From contig JAKBPM010000002.1 of NCBI GenBank assembly GCA_021829515.1, forward strand, positions 1 to 64,000: a stretch of DNA of 64,000 nucleotides, in the 5' to 3' direction. The notes beneath the pieces were generated by a model that saw nothing but the letters and a program-made list of their open reading frames with translations, did not search any database and had not been told where the DNA came from. Below, piece after piece: positions 52,791-61,607 of this stretch. The stretch is from Nitrospirota bacterium (GTDB taxonomy: Bacteria > Nitrospirota_A > Leptospirillia > Leptospirillales > Leptospirillaceae). The translations under genes and the position numbers were made by a program. Position 1 is the first letter of the stretch. Every line of letters starts with the position of its first letter.

Positions 52791-54292
52791 TTCTTTCTCT
52801 TTCGAAAGACCAATTCCGGAAGTTATCCTCTGGAAAACGATTTATTCCTCTTTTTGGAGAAATTCTTTCGGATAGGATAACCCCTGTTTCGGCCTATGCA
52901 TCTCTTGATCACGCAAAATATCGATTCCTTCTCGAAAGTGTTGTCGGAGGAGAGAGCTGGGGAAGATTTTCCTATGTCGGTGGCGGTGTTCTGTACCGTT
53001 TTGAGGGTGATGTTTCGAGGGGGTTGTCTGTAACTGACCTGACTCAATCAGGCCAGGGAAAATCCTGGCACAGGGATGGTGACCTTGTTTCTTCCCTGAA
53101 AGATGAGATGAGGTCTCTGTCAGTCGATTCTGATCTTTTGCCGGTTGGTCTTGCCGCGGGTGTAGTGGGATATCTCTCGTACGATATGGTGCGTGAATTT
53201 GAGAGGTTGCCCGATATTCTTCCTCCTCAGGAAGATTTTCCTGATCTTTATTTTGTTTTTCCGGAGTTCTTTCTGGTTTTTGATCATGTTCTCGGTAAAA
53301 TCAGAATTCTTACATGGATCGATTGTGCCCAGAAAGCCGCTCCGGATGACTTGTATGAAAATGCCTGCCTCAGGTTGATGAGGCTTAGGGAATCTCTTTC
53401 AGTCCCATCCGATTCTGAGAGTTCTGCGGTTGGTTCGAGACCTCTTTCATTTAATGAAACTCCCACGTCCGAGGTTTTTGAAGAGAATGTCCTGAAAGCT
53501 AAAGAACATATAAGATCAGGGGATATTTTTCAGATCGTCCTGTCCAAGAGATTTTCCTTCCACTTTGATGGGGATCCGCTAAAGGTCTATCGTGTATTGA
53601 GGTCGATCAATCCTTCCCCTTACATGTACCTGATCCAGGATGGAGAAATGGCGATTGTCGGATCATCACCGGAACTTCTTGTCCGGGTTAAAGGAGAAAA
53701 GGTTGAGGTTCGGCCTATCGCCGGCACTGTCAGGCGGACCGGTGTTCCTGAGGAAGATGCATTGCGGCAGAAACAACTTCTGTCGGATCCCAAAGAGCTT
53801 GCGGAGCATGTCATGCTCGTTGACCTTGGACGCAATGACATCGGGCGGGTAAGCCGCCCGGGAAGTGTCCGGGTTCCGGAAATGATGGTTCTTGAGCAGT
53901 ATTCTCATGTGACCCATATCGTCTCCCATGTAGAGGGGCTTCTTTCGGAGCAGAACGATGCCTTCAGCGTCATTCGCGCAACGTTTCCAGCGGGAACCCT
54001 TTCCGGAGCTCCTAAAATCAAGGCGATGGAAATTATTGAAAAGCTGGAGACGATGCGCAGGGGACCTTATGCCGGAGCGGTCGGGACGATCTCGTTTTCC
54101 GGGGACTGCGATCTGGCCATTGCGATCCGGTCTATTTTTATTCGTGGAAAAAATGCGTTTCTTCAGGCAGGGGCCGGGATTGTCGCAGACTCGATCCCCC
54201 GCAATGAAGATCAGGAAGTGGCGGCGAAGGCTGCGGCGATGATGGAAGCCTTACGCATTGCTAACGGGGAAAGAGGCTCATGGCTTTTTTGA
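52787..54292 (+). CDS. trpE: Anthranilate synthase component I
   Basis: TrpE converts chorismate to anthranilate with ammonia from TrpG. The 501-residue protein has the tryptophan feedback motif [17 protein letters not shown] near the start and the catalytic region [18 protein letters not shown]. The [17 protein letters not shown] stretch is normal. The ATG at 52787 overlaps the stop of the sigma54 regulator (ATGA), so no trp leader or attenuator fits in front. Confidence 0.96.
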   Translation: MILSLSKDQFRKLSSGKRFIPLFGEILSDRITPVSAYASLDHAKYRFLLESVVGGESWGRFSYVGGGVLYRFEGDVSRGLSVTDLTQSGQGKSWHRDGDLVSSLKDEMRSLSVDSDLLPVGLAAGVVGYLSYDMVREFERLPDILPPQEDFPDLYFVFPEFFLVFDHVLGKIRILTWIDCAQKAAPDDLYENACLRLMRLRESLSVPSDSESSAVGSRPLSFNETPTSEVFEENVLKAKEHIRSGDIFQIVLSKRFSFHFDGDPLKVYRVLRSINPSPYMYLIQDGEMAIVGSSPELLVRVKGEKVEVRPIAGTVRRTGVPEEDALRQKQLLSDPKELAEHVMLVDLGRNDIGRVSRPGSVRVPEMMVLEQYSHVTHIVSHVEGLLSEQNDAFSVIRATFPAGTLSGAPKIKAMEIIEKLETMRRGPYAGAVGTISFSGDCDLAIAIRSIFIRGKNAFLQAGAGIVADSIPRNEDQEVAAKAAAMMEALRIANGERGSWLF

Positions 54293-54885
54293 TGATTGAT
54301 AACTATGACTCCTTCACCTTCAATCTGGTTCAGTATTTTTGGGAGCTGGGTGTTGACATGGATGTTGTGAGAAATGATCAGGTTGATTCAGACTGGATCC
54401 TTTCTCGCGACTATGAGGGGATTGTGCTTTCACCCGGTCCGGGTTCTCCGAAAGATTCAGGAGTTTGTCGGGAGGTTGCTTTCAATCTTTCTGCAAAGAT
54501 TCCAATCTTTGGTGTTTGTCTTGGGCATCAGGTCATCGGAGAAGTTTTTGGAGGAACGGTGGATCGTGCTCCCAGGCTCATGCATGGAAAAACTTCTCCG
54601 ATTGTTCACCATGGTGAAGGATTATTTCTTGGTATACCTGTTCCATTTGAGGCCACCCGTTACCACTCCCTGGTGATTCTGCCTGAAACAATGCCAAAGG
54701 AGCTTCTTGTGACCGCATGGACAGAGGAAGGCGAAATCATGGGTGTCCGACACGTTGATCGTCCGGTCTGGGGGGTTCAGTTTCACCCGGAATCCATCTT
54801 GACGAAAGAAGGCAAGTCTATTCTGGAGAACTTCCTCAGGATGGCGAAATCCTTTCAGTCAGACAAGTTGTGCCAGGAGAAATGA
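54280..54885 (+). CDS. trpG: Anthranilate synthase glutamine amidotransferase
   Basis: TrpG hydrolyses glutamine for TrpE. The 201-residue protein has IDNYDSFTFNLVQYF, SPGPGSPKDSG, the nucleophile Cys in FGVCLGHQVIGE and the catalytic His-Glu in VQFHPESILT. It overlaps trpE by 13 bases and trpD by four, as usual in trp operons. The protein may also act as PabA, because no separate pabA is visible. Confidence 0.95.
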   Translation: MAFLMIDNYDSFTFNLVQYFWELGVDMDVVRNDQVDSDWILSRDYEGIVLSPGPGSPKDSGVCREVAFNLSAKIPIFGVCLGHQVIGEVFGGTVDRAPRLMHGKTSPIVHHGEGLFLGIPVPFEATRYHSLVILPETMPKELLVTAWTEEGEIMGVRHVDRPVWGVQFHPESILTKEGKSILENFLRMAKSFQSDKLCQEK

Positions 54886-55898
54886 ACAAAACTGTCCTGC
54901 AAAGAGTCATCTCAGGAGAGAGGCTGTCCCGGCTCGAGATGGACCGGTGGCTGACGAGTGTTGTTTCAGGTCAGGAGCCTGAGGTTGTTGTATCCGCTGT
55001 TTTGGCCACGATGTCTTACAGGGGGGAGTCGGTTTCAGAGTTGTCAGGAGCACTTGATGCCTTGAAACGAGTGATGATTCCTTTCCCTTCGGGTAGCTTC
55101 GGTCCTCTTTTTGACACATGCGGTACCGGTGGTGACGGAAAGGGGAGCTTCAATATTTCGACGACCGTAGCGATTGTTCTGGCGGCAGGCGGCATTCCGG
55201 TTGTAAAGCACGGGGGAAGGGCTGTTTCCAGCCGTTCTGGTTCGGCGGATGTTCTTGAAGCATTGGGAATCCAGGTAGATTTGCCTGTTGAACGGTCTCT
55301 CGAAATTTTTTCCGAACTGGGAATCGTTTTTTTATGGGCACCACTGTACCATCCTGCCTTAAAAGGTCTGGCACCGTTACGAAGGTCGCTTCAGATCAGG
55401 ACCCTTTTTAACATGATTGCTCCTCTTGCCAACCCTGCGGGTGTGAGCAGGCAGATGCTGGGTGTGTCATCCGAGGCACTGGTCGTTCCGATGGCGGAGC
55501 TCCTTCTCTCCCATGGCTCGAAGGAGTTTATCGTCATGTGTGGGCAAGGTCTTGATGAGGCTACCCTTGAAGGGCGGACAATCTTTGCTATCGGTCGAGG
55601 CGGCGAGATTCAGGAAGGGGCCCTGATGCCAGGAGATTTTGGTCTTCCCCTGACTCCGGTCAGTGCTATTTCCGGAGGGGATTGCTTTGAGAACGCTTCT
55701 ATCGTCAGGAGGGTTCTTGCTGGAGAAGAAGGGCCTTATCTGGATTATGTCCTTGCGAATGCTGCGTTGGGTTTTCAGATAACAGGGCATGCGGACAGTC
55801 CTCTTGATGGTGTCCGGATAGCACGGGAGGTTGTGATGAGCGGGCGGGGAGAAGAACTTCTGAATCGATGGAGAGATCTTTGCCAAACCCGATCCTGA
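54882..55898 (+). CDS. trpD: Anthranilate phosphoribosyltransferase
   Basis: TrpD attaches the phosphoribosyl group from PRPP to anthranilate. The 338-residue protein has the PRPP loop DTCGTGGDGKGSFNIST and KHGGRAVSSRSGSADVLEALG. The ATG at 54882 makes an ATGA overlap with trpG. A GTG four codons earlier is a possible start. It overlaps trpC by 31 bases. Confidence 0.95.
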   Translation: MNKTVLQRVISGERLSRLEMDRWLTSVVSGQEPEVVVSAVLATMSYRGESVSELSGALDALKRVMIPFPSGSFGPLFDTCGTGGDGKGSFNISTTVAIVLAAGGIPVVKHGGRAVSSRSGSADVLEALGIQVDLPVERSLEIFSELGIVFLWAPLYHPALKGLAPLRRSLQIRTLFNMIAPLANPAGVSRQMLGVSSEALVVPMAELLLSHGSKEFIVMCGQGLDEATLEGRTIFAIGRGGEIQEGALMPGDFGLPLTPVSAISGGDCFENASIVRRVLAGEEGPYLDYVLANAALGFQITGHADSPLDGVRIAREVVMSGRGEELLNRWRDLCQTRS

Positions 55899-56680
55899 CT
55901 CAGATCATGGAGTCGAAGAAAAAAGAAGTTTCGCTTCTGCCGGAAAGGCTTTCTGGGCTAAACGAAAGATCCGTTCCTCTTGTTCGGGATTTCCTTTCAG
56001 ACTGGCGGCAAAGAAGGGGGAGCGGGATCAGGGTTATTGCCGAAAGCAAGGCGAAATCCCCCTCCAGAGGGATCATTCGGATGGATTATGATCCTGTTTC
56101 GATTGCTCTTGAGTATGCCGAATCGGGTGCATCCGGCATTTCCATCCTGACCGACCAACATTTTTTTGGGGGAAGCCTTTCAGATCTTCTTGCCGTCAAG
56201 ACGGCCTTTTGGGAGCGTGGTATTTTTTTGCCGGTTCTGAGGAAGGACTTTATCCTTGATCCAAGGCAGGTTGATCAGGCATTTGTGGCCGGTGCCGATA
56301 TTGTCCTGCTCATTGTCCGGATACTGGAGGACAAAACTCTTGTCAAGCTGATTGAGCAGAGCAGGAATCTGGGGATGGAATCCCTTGTCGAGGTGCATTC
56401 GGAGAGAGAACTTAAGAGGGCCCTGGATGCTGGCTGTTCCTTTTTGGGAGTGAACCATCGTGATCTGGATACGCTCAGTATGGATACAGGGCTTTCCGGA
56501 CGTCTTTCGCCAATGATTCCTGATGATGTTGTCCGGATTGCCGAAAGTGGTCTGAAGAGTAACCAGGATTACAGAAAGATGGTGGATCTTGGTTATGATG
56601 GGGTTCTTGTAGGGGAGTCTTTTCTGACGGCGGAGCATCCCGGGAGAGCAATGAAGGAATTCATGTCACATGTGGGTTAA
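55868..56680 (+). CDS. trpC: Indole-3-glycerol phosphate synthase
   Basis: TrpC closes the indole ring from CdRP. The 270-residue TIM-barrel protein has VIAESKAKSPSRGII, ILTDQHFFGGSLSDL, VLRKDFILDPRQV and FLGVNHRDLDTLSMD. The first ATG at 55868 is inside trpD. It overlaps trpF by 11 bases. Confidence 0.95.
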   Translation: MERSLPNPILTQIMESKKKEVSLLPERLSGLNERSVPLVRDFLSDWRQRRGSGIRVIAESKAKSPSRGIIRMDYDPVSIALEYAESGASGISILTDQHFFGGSLSDLLAVKTAFWERGIFLPVLRKDFILDPRQVDQAFVAGADIVLLIVRILEDKTLVKLIEQSRNLGMESLVEVHSERELKRALDAGCSFLGVNHRDLDTLSMDTGLSGRLSPMIPDDVVRIAESGLKSNQDYRKMVDLGYDGVLVGESFLTAEHPGRAMKEFMSHVG

Positions 56681-57290
56681 GATTTGCGGCTTGACCGACC
56701 CTTATGAAGCCGAAAAAATCAGTCGCATGGGAGTTGATGCGATTGGCTTGATCTTTTATCCGCCCTCTCCAAGGGGACTAACTCCCGAACGGGCGGTTGA
56801 TGTCACATCGAAGGTAATTCCCGGGGTTTTAAAAGTGGGGGTTTTCGTTGATCCCCAATGGGCCTTTATTCGCAGTGTGGTCGAACGGGTATCTCTGGAC
56901 ATGATTCAGTGGCATGGAAGCTCCTTCTCGGAAGAGGACGGGTATGAGCTTAATCGAATTGGTGTCCCCTGGATTGAAGTGCGAAGGGTTCGACCGTCTG
57001 ACTCCTTTTTGACTCTTTCTTCCGATGCAGGTGCTTCTATGGTGCTTGTCGAGGGGTTTAGTGAAAAAGCTCCGGGAGGAACCAGAACGGTATGGGACTT
57101 CAGGAAGCTGTCCGGTGTCAGGACTTCTGTTCCTCTTATCCTTTCTGGGGGGCTTGATCCTGAAACAGTTGGAGCGGCTGTCCATGAGATTTCTCCTTTT
57201 GGGGTGGATGTTTCTTCAGGAGTGGAGGTCTCCCCCGGAAAGAAAGATTTGGAAAAGGTTGCCCGCTTTATAGAAGAAGCGAGAAAATAA
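56670..57290 (+). CDS. trpF: Phosphoribosylanthranilate isomerase
   Basis: TrpF isomerises PRA to CdRP. The 206-residue protein starts VKICGLTDPYEAE with the catalytic Cys, has IFYPPSPRGL near the catalytic region, and ends with LSGGLDPETVG and GVDVSSGVEVSPGKKD. It lies 18 bases before trpB. Confidence 0.95.
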   Translation: MWVKICGLTDPYEAEKISRMGVDAIGLIFYPPSPRGLTPERAVDVTSKVIPGVLKVGVFVDPQWAFIRSVVERVSLDMIQWHGSSFSEEDGYELNRIGVPWIEVRRVRPSDSFLTLSSDAGASMVLVEGFSEKAPGGTRTVWDFRKLSGVRTSVPLILSGGLDPETVGAAVHEISPFGVDVSSGVEVSPGKKDLEKVARFIEEARK

Positions 57291-57308
57291 TCAGTTGAGG
57301 GGGTTGAT

Positions 57309-58532
57309 TTGAAAACTCGGAAGAAAGAATCCGAAGCTTCGCGAATGCCGGACCATTCCGGGTACTTTGGGGATTTTGGCGGCCGGTTTGTTTCAGAAAC
57401 GCTGATGGAAGCCCTATATGAGCTCGAGAAGGCCTTTAAAAAGGCCTGGAGCGACCGGTCCTTTCAGAAGGAGTATCAGGAGGTCCTGACTGAGTTTGTC
57501 GGCAGACCTTCCCCCCTGACTCTTGCGGAAGGGCTGACTGATCATGCGGGTGGCGCTCGAATCTATCTGAAGAGGGAAGACCTGAATCATACCGGTGCCC
57601 ATAAGATCAATAATGCCGTAGGTCAGGCCCTTCTTGCCAGGAGAATGGGCAAGAAGAGGCTTATAGCCGAGACAGGTGCCGGGCAACATGGCGTAGCCAC
57701 TGCGACGGTTGCAGCAAAGTATGGGTTTGATTGCGAGATCTTTATGGGTTCGGAAGATGCGCGACGTCAGTCCCTGAATGTTTTTCGGATGAACCTTCTC
57801 GGTGCCAACGTGAAAGAGGTTGATGGAGGGACCAGGACTCTCAAGGATGCCATTAGCGAGGCTCTGCGCGATTGGGCTCAGTCTGTCCTGACAACTCATT
57901 ATGTTTTGGGAACAGCTTTCGGGCCACATCCATTTCCGTTGATGGTCCGCTCCTTCCAGTCAATCATCGGTCGGGAAGCACGTCAGCAAATCATGAAAAA
58001 AGAAGGACGTCTTCCAGACGCCCTTGTTGCTTGCGTGGGGGGCGGGAGCAACTCACTTGGTCTGTTTCACCATTTTGTCGGGGATGAGTCGGTGAGAATG
58101 TATGGGATTGAAGCAGGGGGCCGTTCCTTGACTGCCGGCGAACATGCTGCCCGTTTCCAGGGAGGGCGCATCGGCGTTTTGCAGGGTTCGAAGACTTTTG
58201 TCCTGCAGAATGCTGATGGTCAGATCCTTAGGACCCACTCGGTTTCCGCCGGACTCGATTATTCGGCTGTCGGCCCTGAACTGGCCTACTATTTTGAAAC
58301 CGGGCGAGTTCACTTTGACATGGTTGGTGATGATGAGGCACTGGAGGCCTTTGATACCCTCTCCCGTCTTGAAGGTATTATCCCGGCGCTGGAAAGTTCT
58401 CATGCAATCGCTTACGGTATCAGACTGGCAAAGGAAATGGGTCGGGGCAAGATCCTGATTATCAATCTTTCGGGTCGAGGGGACAAAGATGTCCTGGAAG
58501 TCGCCCGATTGAGAGGAGGGGTTCTTTCATGA
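57309..58532 (+). CDS. trpB: Tryptophan synthase beta chain
   Basis: TrpB joins indole and serine with PLP. The 407-residue protein has the PLP lysine in [30 protein letters not shown] and [12 protein letters not shown]. The standard length and motifs place it in the TrpB1 group. TTG start at 57309, preceded by GAGGGGG. It overlaps trpA in an ATGA junction. Confidence 0.96.
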   Translation: MKTRKKESEASRMPDHSGYFGDFGGRFVSETLMEALYELEKAFKKAWSDRSFQKEYQEVLTEFVGRPSPLTLAEGLTDHAGGARIYLKREDLNHTGAHKINNAVGQALLARRMGKKRLIAETGAGQHGVATATVAAKYGFDCEIFMGSEDARRQSLNVFRMNLLGANVKEVDGGTRTLKDAISEALRDWAQSVLTTHYVLGTAFGPHPFPLMVRSFQSIIGREARQQIMKKEGRLPDALVACVGGGSNSLGLFHHFVGDESVRMYGIEAGGRSLTAGEHAARFQGGRIGVLQGSKTFVLQNADGQILRTHSVSAGLDYSAVGPELAYYFETGRVHFDMVGDDEALEAFDTLSRLEGIIPALESSHAIAYGIRLAKEMGRGKILIINLSGRGDKDVLEVARLRGGVLS

Positions 58533-59320
58533 CATCCCGTTCTTCTCAAAAACAGGATCGGTCCGGCAAGAAAATCATTCCTTACCTGATGGCAGGGGAT
58601 CCTGACCTGTCTGTGACGAGGTCTCTCCTTCTCGAGGCCAGAAAAGCTGGCGTATGGGCTGTTGAACTGGGTATCCCTTTTTCTGACCCCACAGCCGATG
58701 GGCCCGTTATCCAGAAAGCGGCAATCAGGGCGCTTTCCGATGAAACATCACTTTTAAATGTTCTGTCCTTTCTGGGAACGATCCCTCTTTCAGAAAGGCC
58801 TCCTGTTTTCATCATGACTTACTTCAACCTCTTCTTGGCCATGACAATCGATAAGTTTATCGATGAGTCTATTCGAGTCGGAGGAGTTGCGGGAGCTGTT
58901 ATCCCAGATTTGTCGTTTGAAGATGCTAAAGAGGTCCGGGAATCTTTTAAAGCTGCCGGACTTGCGCTGGTTCCCTTCATTTCACCGACGACAAGTCTTC
59001 CTCGCATTAAAAAAATTCTTGCAACGGCTGATGGATTCATTTACTTTGTATCTTTGCTGGGAACGACAGGTAAAGCTTTGACCCTGTCTTCAACTATGGA
59101 AGAATCAGTTCGGGATCTCCGAGCGCGGACAAAACTGCCTGTTTGCGTGGGGTTCGGTATCCAGACACCTGAGATGGCTCAGAAAATTCTTGATTTTGCC
59201 GATGGAGTTATTGTCGGGTCGAGGTTGGTTCAGGAAGAAAAGGACCCGGTTGCATGGGGAAACCTGTTGAGACAATTTTGCGAGGTGGCCAGTGTGGCGG
59301 CTTCTTCGCCTCATCAATAG
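58529..59320 (+). CDS. trpA: Tryptophan synthase alpha chain
   Basis: TrpA cleaves indole-3-glycerol phosphate to indole, which channels to TrpB. The 263-residue protein has [31 protein letters not shown] with the catalytic acid, [13 protein letters not shown], and [12 protein letters not shown]. It is the last of the seven trp genes, 20 bases before accD. Confidence 0.95.
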   Translation: MTSRSSQKQDRSGKKIIPYLMAGDPDLSVTRSLLLEARKAGVWAVELGIPFSDPTADGPVIQKAAIRALSDETSLLNVLSFLGTIPLSERPPVFIMTYFNLFLAMTIDKFIDESIRVGGVAGAVIPDLSFEDAKEVRESFKAAGLALVPFISPTTSLPRIKKILATADGFIYFVSLLGTTGKALTLSSTMEESVRDLRARTKLPVCVGFGIQTPEMAQKILDFADGVIVGSRLVQEEKDPVAWGNLLRQFCEVASVAASSPHQ

Positions 59321-59340
59321 ATTGAATCAGGAGTCATAAT

Positions 59341-60273
59341 ATGGGTTGGCTTTCACGATCTCATTCGAAAGAAAAAACTTCTGAAAAAAAAATACCTGAA
59401 GTTCAGGAAGTCGAACGGAAGGTTCGAATTCCTGAGGGTCTGTGGATCAAGTGCCATCTGTGCAGACAGATTGTTTACCGGAAGGAAGTGGAAAAGGCCG
59501 GAAAGGTTTGCCCCAAGTGCAATTATCACTTTCCGATTACCATTGATGAGCGGATAGCCCAGCTGGCTGATCCGGATTCATTTGTAGAGTTTGCCGGAAA
59601 TATTGAACCGCTCGATCCCTTGAAATTTACCGACAGCATGCGTTATCCGGAGCGGGTGAGACTCGCCCAAAAAAAGACCGGGCTGACAGAAGCACTCAGA
59701 ATCGGTGTTTGCAGGATCAATGGTCGCATGGCTGTTCTTGGGGTGTTTTCGTTCGGATTTATGGGTGGCAGCATGGGGTCTGTTGTTGGCGAAAAGGTTG
59801 TGAGAGCAGCTGAGCGGGCCCTTGAACTTAAAATTCCGCTTATTTTGGTTACCGCATCTGGTGGGGCCAGAATGCAGGAGGGGATTTTTTCCCTTATGCA
59901 AATGGCCAGGACGAGTGCGGCTATCTCCCGTCTTCATGAAAACGCCGTTCCATTTTTCTCTGTTTTGACTGATCCAACATTCGGTGGCGTTTCTGCCAGT
60001 TTTGCGATGCTGGGAGATGTCATTCTTGCCGAGCCGCGTTCCCTGATTGGTTTTGCAGGTCCCAGAGTTATTGAGCAGACAATCAAGCAACAGCTTCCGG
60101 AGGGATTTCAAAGGGCAGAGTTTCTTTTGTCTCATGGATTCCTGGATATGGTTGTTGAGAGAGGAAAACTTCGGGAAACACTCTCTTTGCTGATTTGCCA
60201 TTTTCGGCAAAGCGGAACGTCCAGGTGTCACTCGGAGGGAGATCCTGAGGGCGAAGCCCCGGTGCGTGATTGA
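59341..60273 (+). CDS. accD: Acetyl-CoA carboxylase carboxyltransferase beta subunit
   Basis: AccD with AccA transfers carboxyl from carboxybiotin to acetyl-CoA for fatty acid synthesis. The 310-residue protein has the N-terminal zinc ribbon CHLC...CPKC, TASGGARMQEG and GFAGPRVIEQTIKQQLPEGF. accA is not visible nearby. The order trpA-accD-folC is conserved in many bacteria. folC overlaps its stop. Confidence 0.95.
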   Translation: MGWLSRSHSKEKTSEKKIPEVQEVERKVRIPEGLWIKCHLCRQIVYRKEVEKAGKVCPKCNYHFPITIDERIAQLADPDSFVEFAGNIEPLDPLKFTDSMRYPERVRLAQKKTGLTEALRIGVCRINGRMAVLGVFSFGFMGGSMGSVVGEKVVRAAERALELKIPLILVTASGGARMQEGIFSLMQMARTSAAISRLHENAVPFFSVLTDPTFGGVSASFAMLGDVILAEPRSLIGFAGPRVIEQTIKQQLPEGFQRAEFLLSHGFLDMVVERGKLRETLSLLICHFRQSGTSRCHSEGDPEGEAPVRD

Positions 60274-61607
60274 GCATCAATGACCGATTGGGGGCTATCA
60301 GGTTTTTAAATGGTCTCCGCCTTCATGGCATACATCCGACACTGGAGAATGTGAAGTCCCTCCTTGTTCACGCTGGCAATCCCCAGCTTCGCTTTTCTTC
60401 CATCCAGGTTGTTGGTTCAAACGGCAAAGGCTCAACGGCATCAATCCTGGCAACCATTCTTGCTGCGAATGAATCTCCGGTCGGTTTATATACATCTCCC
60501 CACTTGTCGGATTTGAGGGAGCGTGTATTGGTGCAGGGGAGGATGCTCCCTGTCGATTCCTGGCTTCAAACACTGAATTTCGTTGACGAATCCATCAAGG
60601 AAACCGCTCTACCAATTACATTCTTTGAAGCAGTAACATGTGCGGCCTTTTTCCTTTTTGAGCAGTCAGGAATAACGACCGCAGTTCTTGAAGCAGGAAT
60701 GGGCGGCCGATGGGATGCAACTTCCGTGGTCGATCCGATTGCAACGGTATTGACTTCGATTTCTCTTGAGCATACCCAGATACTGGGAAATACCCTTGAG
60801 CAGATCCTGTCGGAAAAGGTTGCTGTCGGGCGGGCGGGCAAACCTTTTGTCGCAAAATTGCCTGATGAACTGTTGCCTGAATTCCGCCGGCATTCCAAAA
60901 TGTTGGGTTTTACTCCCATCATCTGGGGACAAGACTTTTTCGCAAGATGGGTATCTCCGGCAAGCCAGTCAAAAAGGATTTTTATCTATAAAGGACCTTC
61001 AGGCGAAATGGAACTTCCAGTTTCCCTTGTGGCAGATTATCAGATCGGAAATGTTGCATTGGCATTGGCCACGCTTGATGTTTTGGGAAAACTGCCCAGA
61101 GAGGAATCTCTTTCCCATTCTCTTCTCCAGGTGACTCATCCCGGAAGATGGGAAAAAGTCCTGGATATACCCCAGGTCTATCTTGATGGGGCTCATAATC
61201 CTGAGGCGGCTGAATTCCTCTTGCAAACAATCAGAAGCTCCTTCTCTTCAGATCAAAAAGTGATCTACGTTTTTGGAATACTTGATGACAAGAACTGGAC
61301 TCTTGTCCTGGAAAAGCTTATAGGGTCAGCGGACTCCATGTTCTTTACGACACCACCTTCAACCAGGGCTGTTCCTCCCGAGTTACTGGAACAATGGATC
61401 TTTTCTGTCAAAAAGACCTTGCCGACAAAATCCGGATCTCTTGATGATATGTTGGGAGAAGCCATTGAAAGGGCTCTTGCACGATCTTTGCCTGTTGTTG
61501 TGGCGGGATCGCTGTATCTGGTTGGCGAGGTCAGAAAACAGCTGACAGGATTGGTGCCGGAGCTTCCCATAGGAGAACATTCTCCCGAAGACAACAGACG
61601 ATCGTGA
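60270..61607 (+). CDS. folC: Folylpolyglutamate synthase / dihydrofolate synthase
   Basis: FolC adds glutamate to dihydropteroate and folates. The 445-residue Mur-ligase-like protein has the ATP loop VVGSNGKGSTASIL near residues 45-58, VLEAGMGGRWDATSVV and VYLDGAHNPEAAEF. It starts with TTG overlapping accD. It completes the folate branch with folP in this window. The lptD start overlaps its stop. Confidence 0.95.
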   Translation: MSINDRLGAIRFLNGLRLHGIHPTLENVKSLLVHAGNPQLRFSSIQVVGSNGKGSTASILATILAANESPVGLYTSPHLSDLRERVLVQGRMLPVDSWLQTLNFVDESIKETALPITFFEAVTCAAFFLFEQSGITTAVLEAGMGGRWDATSVVDPIATVLTSISLEHTQILGNTLEQILSEKVAVGRAGKPFVAKLPDELLPEFRRHSKMLGFTPIIWGQDFFARWVSPASQSKRIFIYKGPSGEMELPVSLVADYQIGNVALALATLDVLGKLPREESLSHSLLQVTHPGRWEKVLDIPQVYLDGAHNPEAAEFLLQTIRSSFSSDQKVIYVFGILDDKNWTLVLEKLIGSADSMFFTTPPSTRAVPPELLEQWIFSVKKTLPTKSGSLDDMLGEAIERALARSLPVVVAGSLYLVGEVRKQLTGLVPELPIGEHSPEDNRRS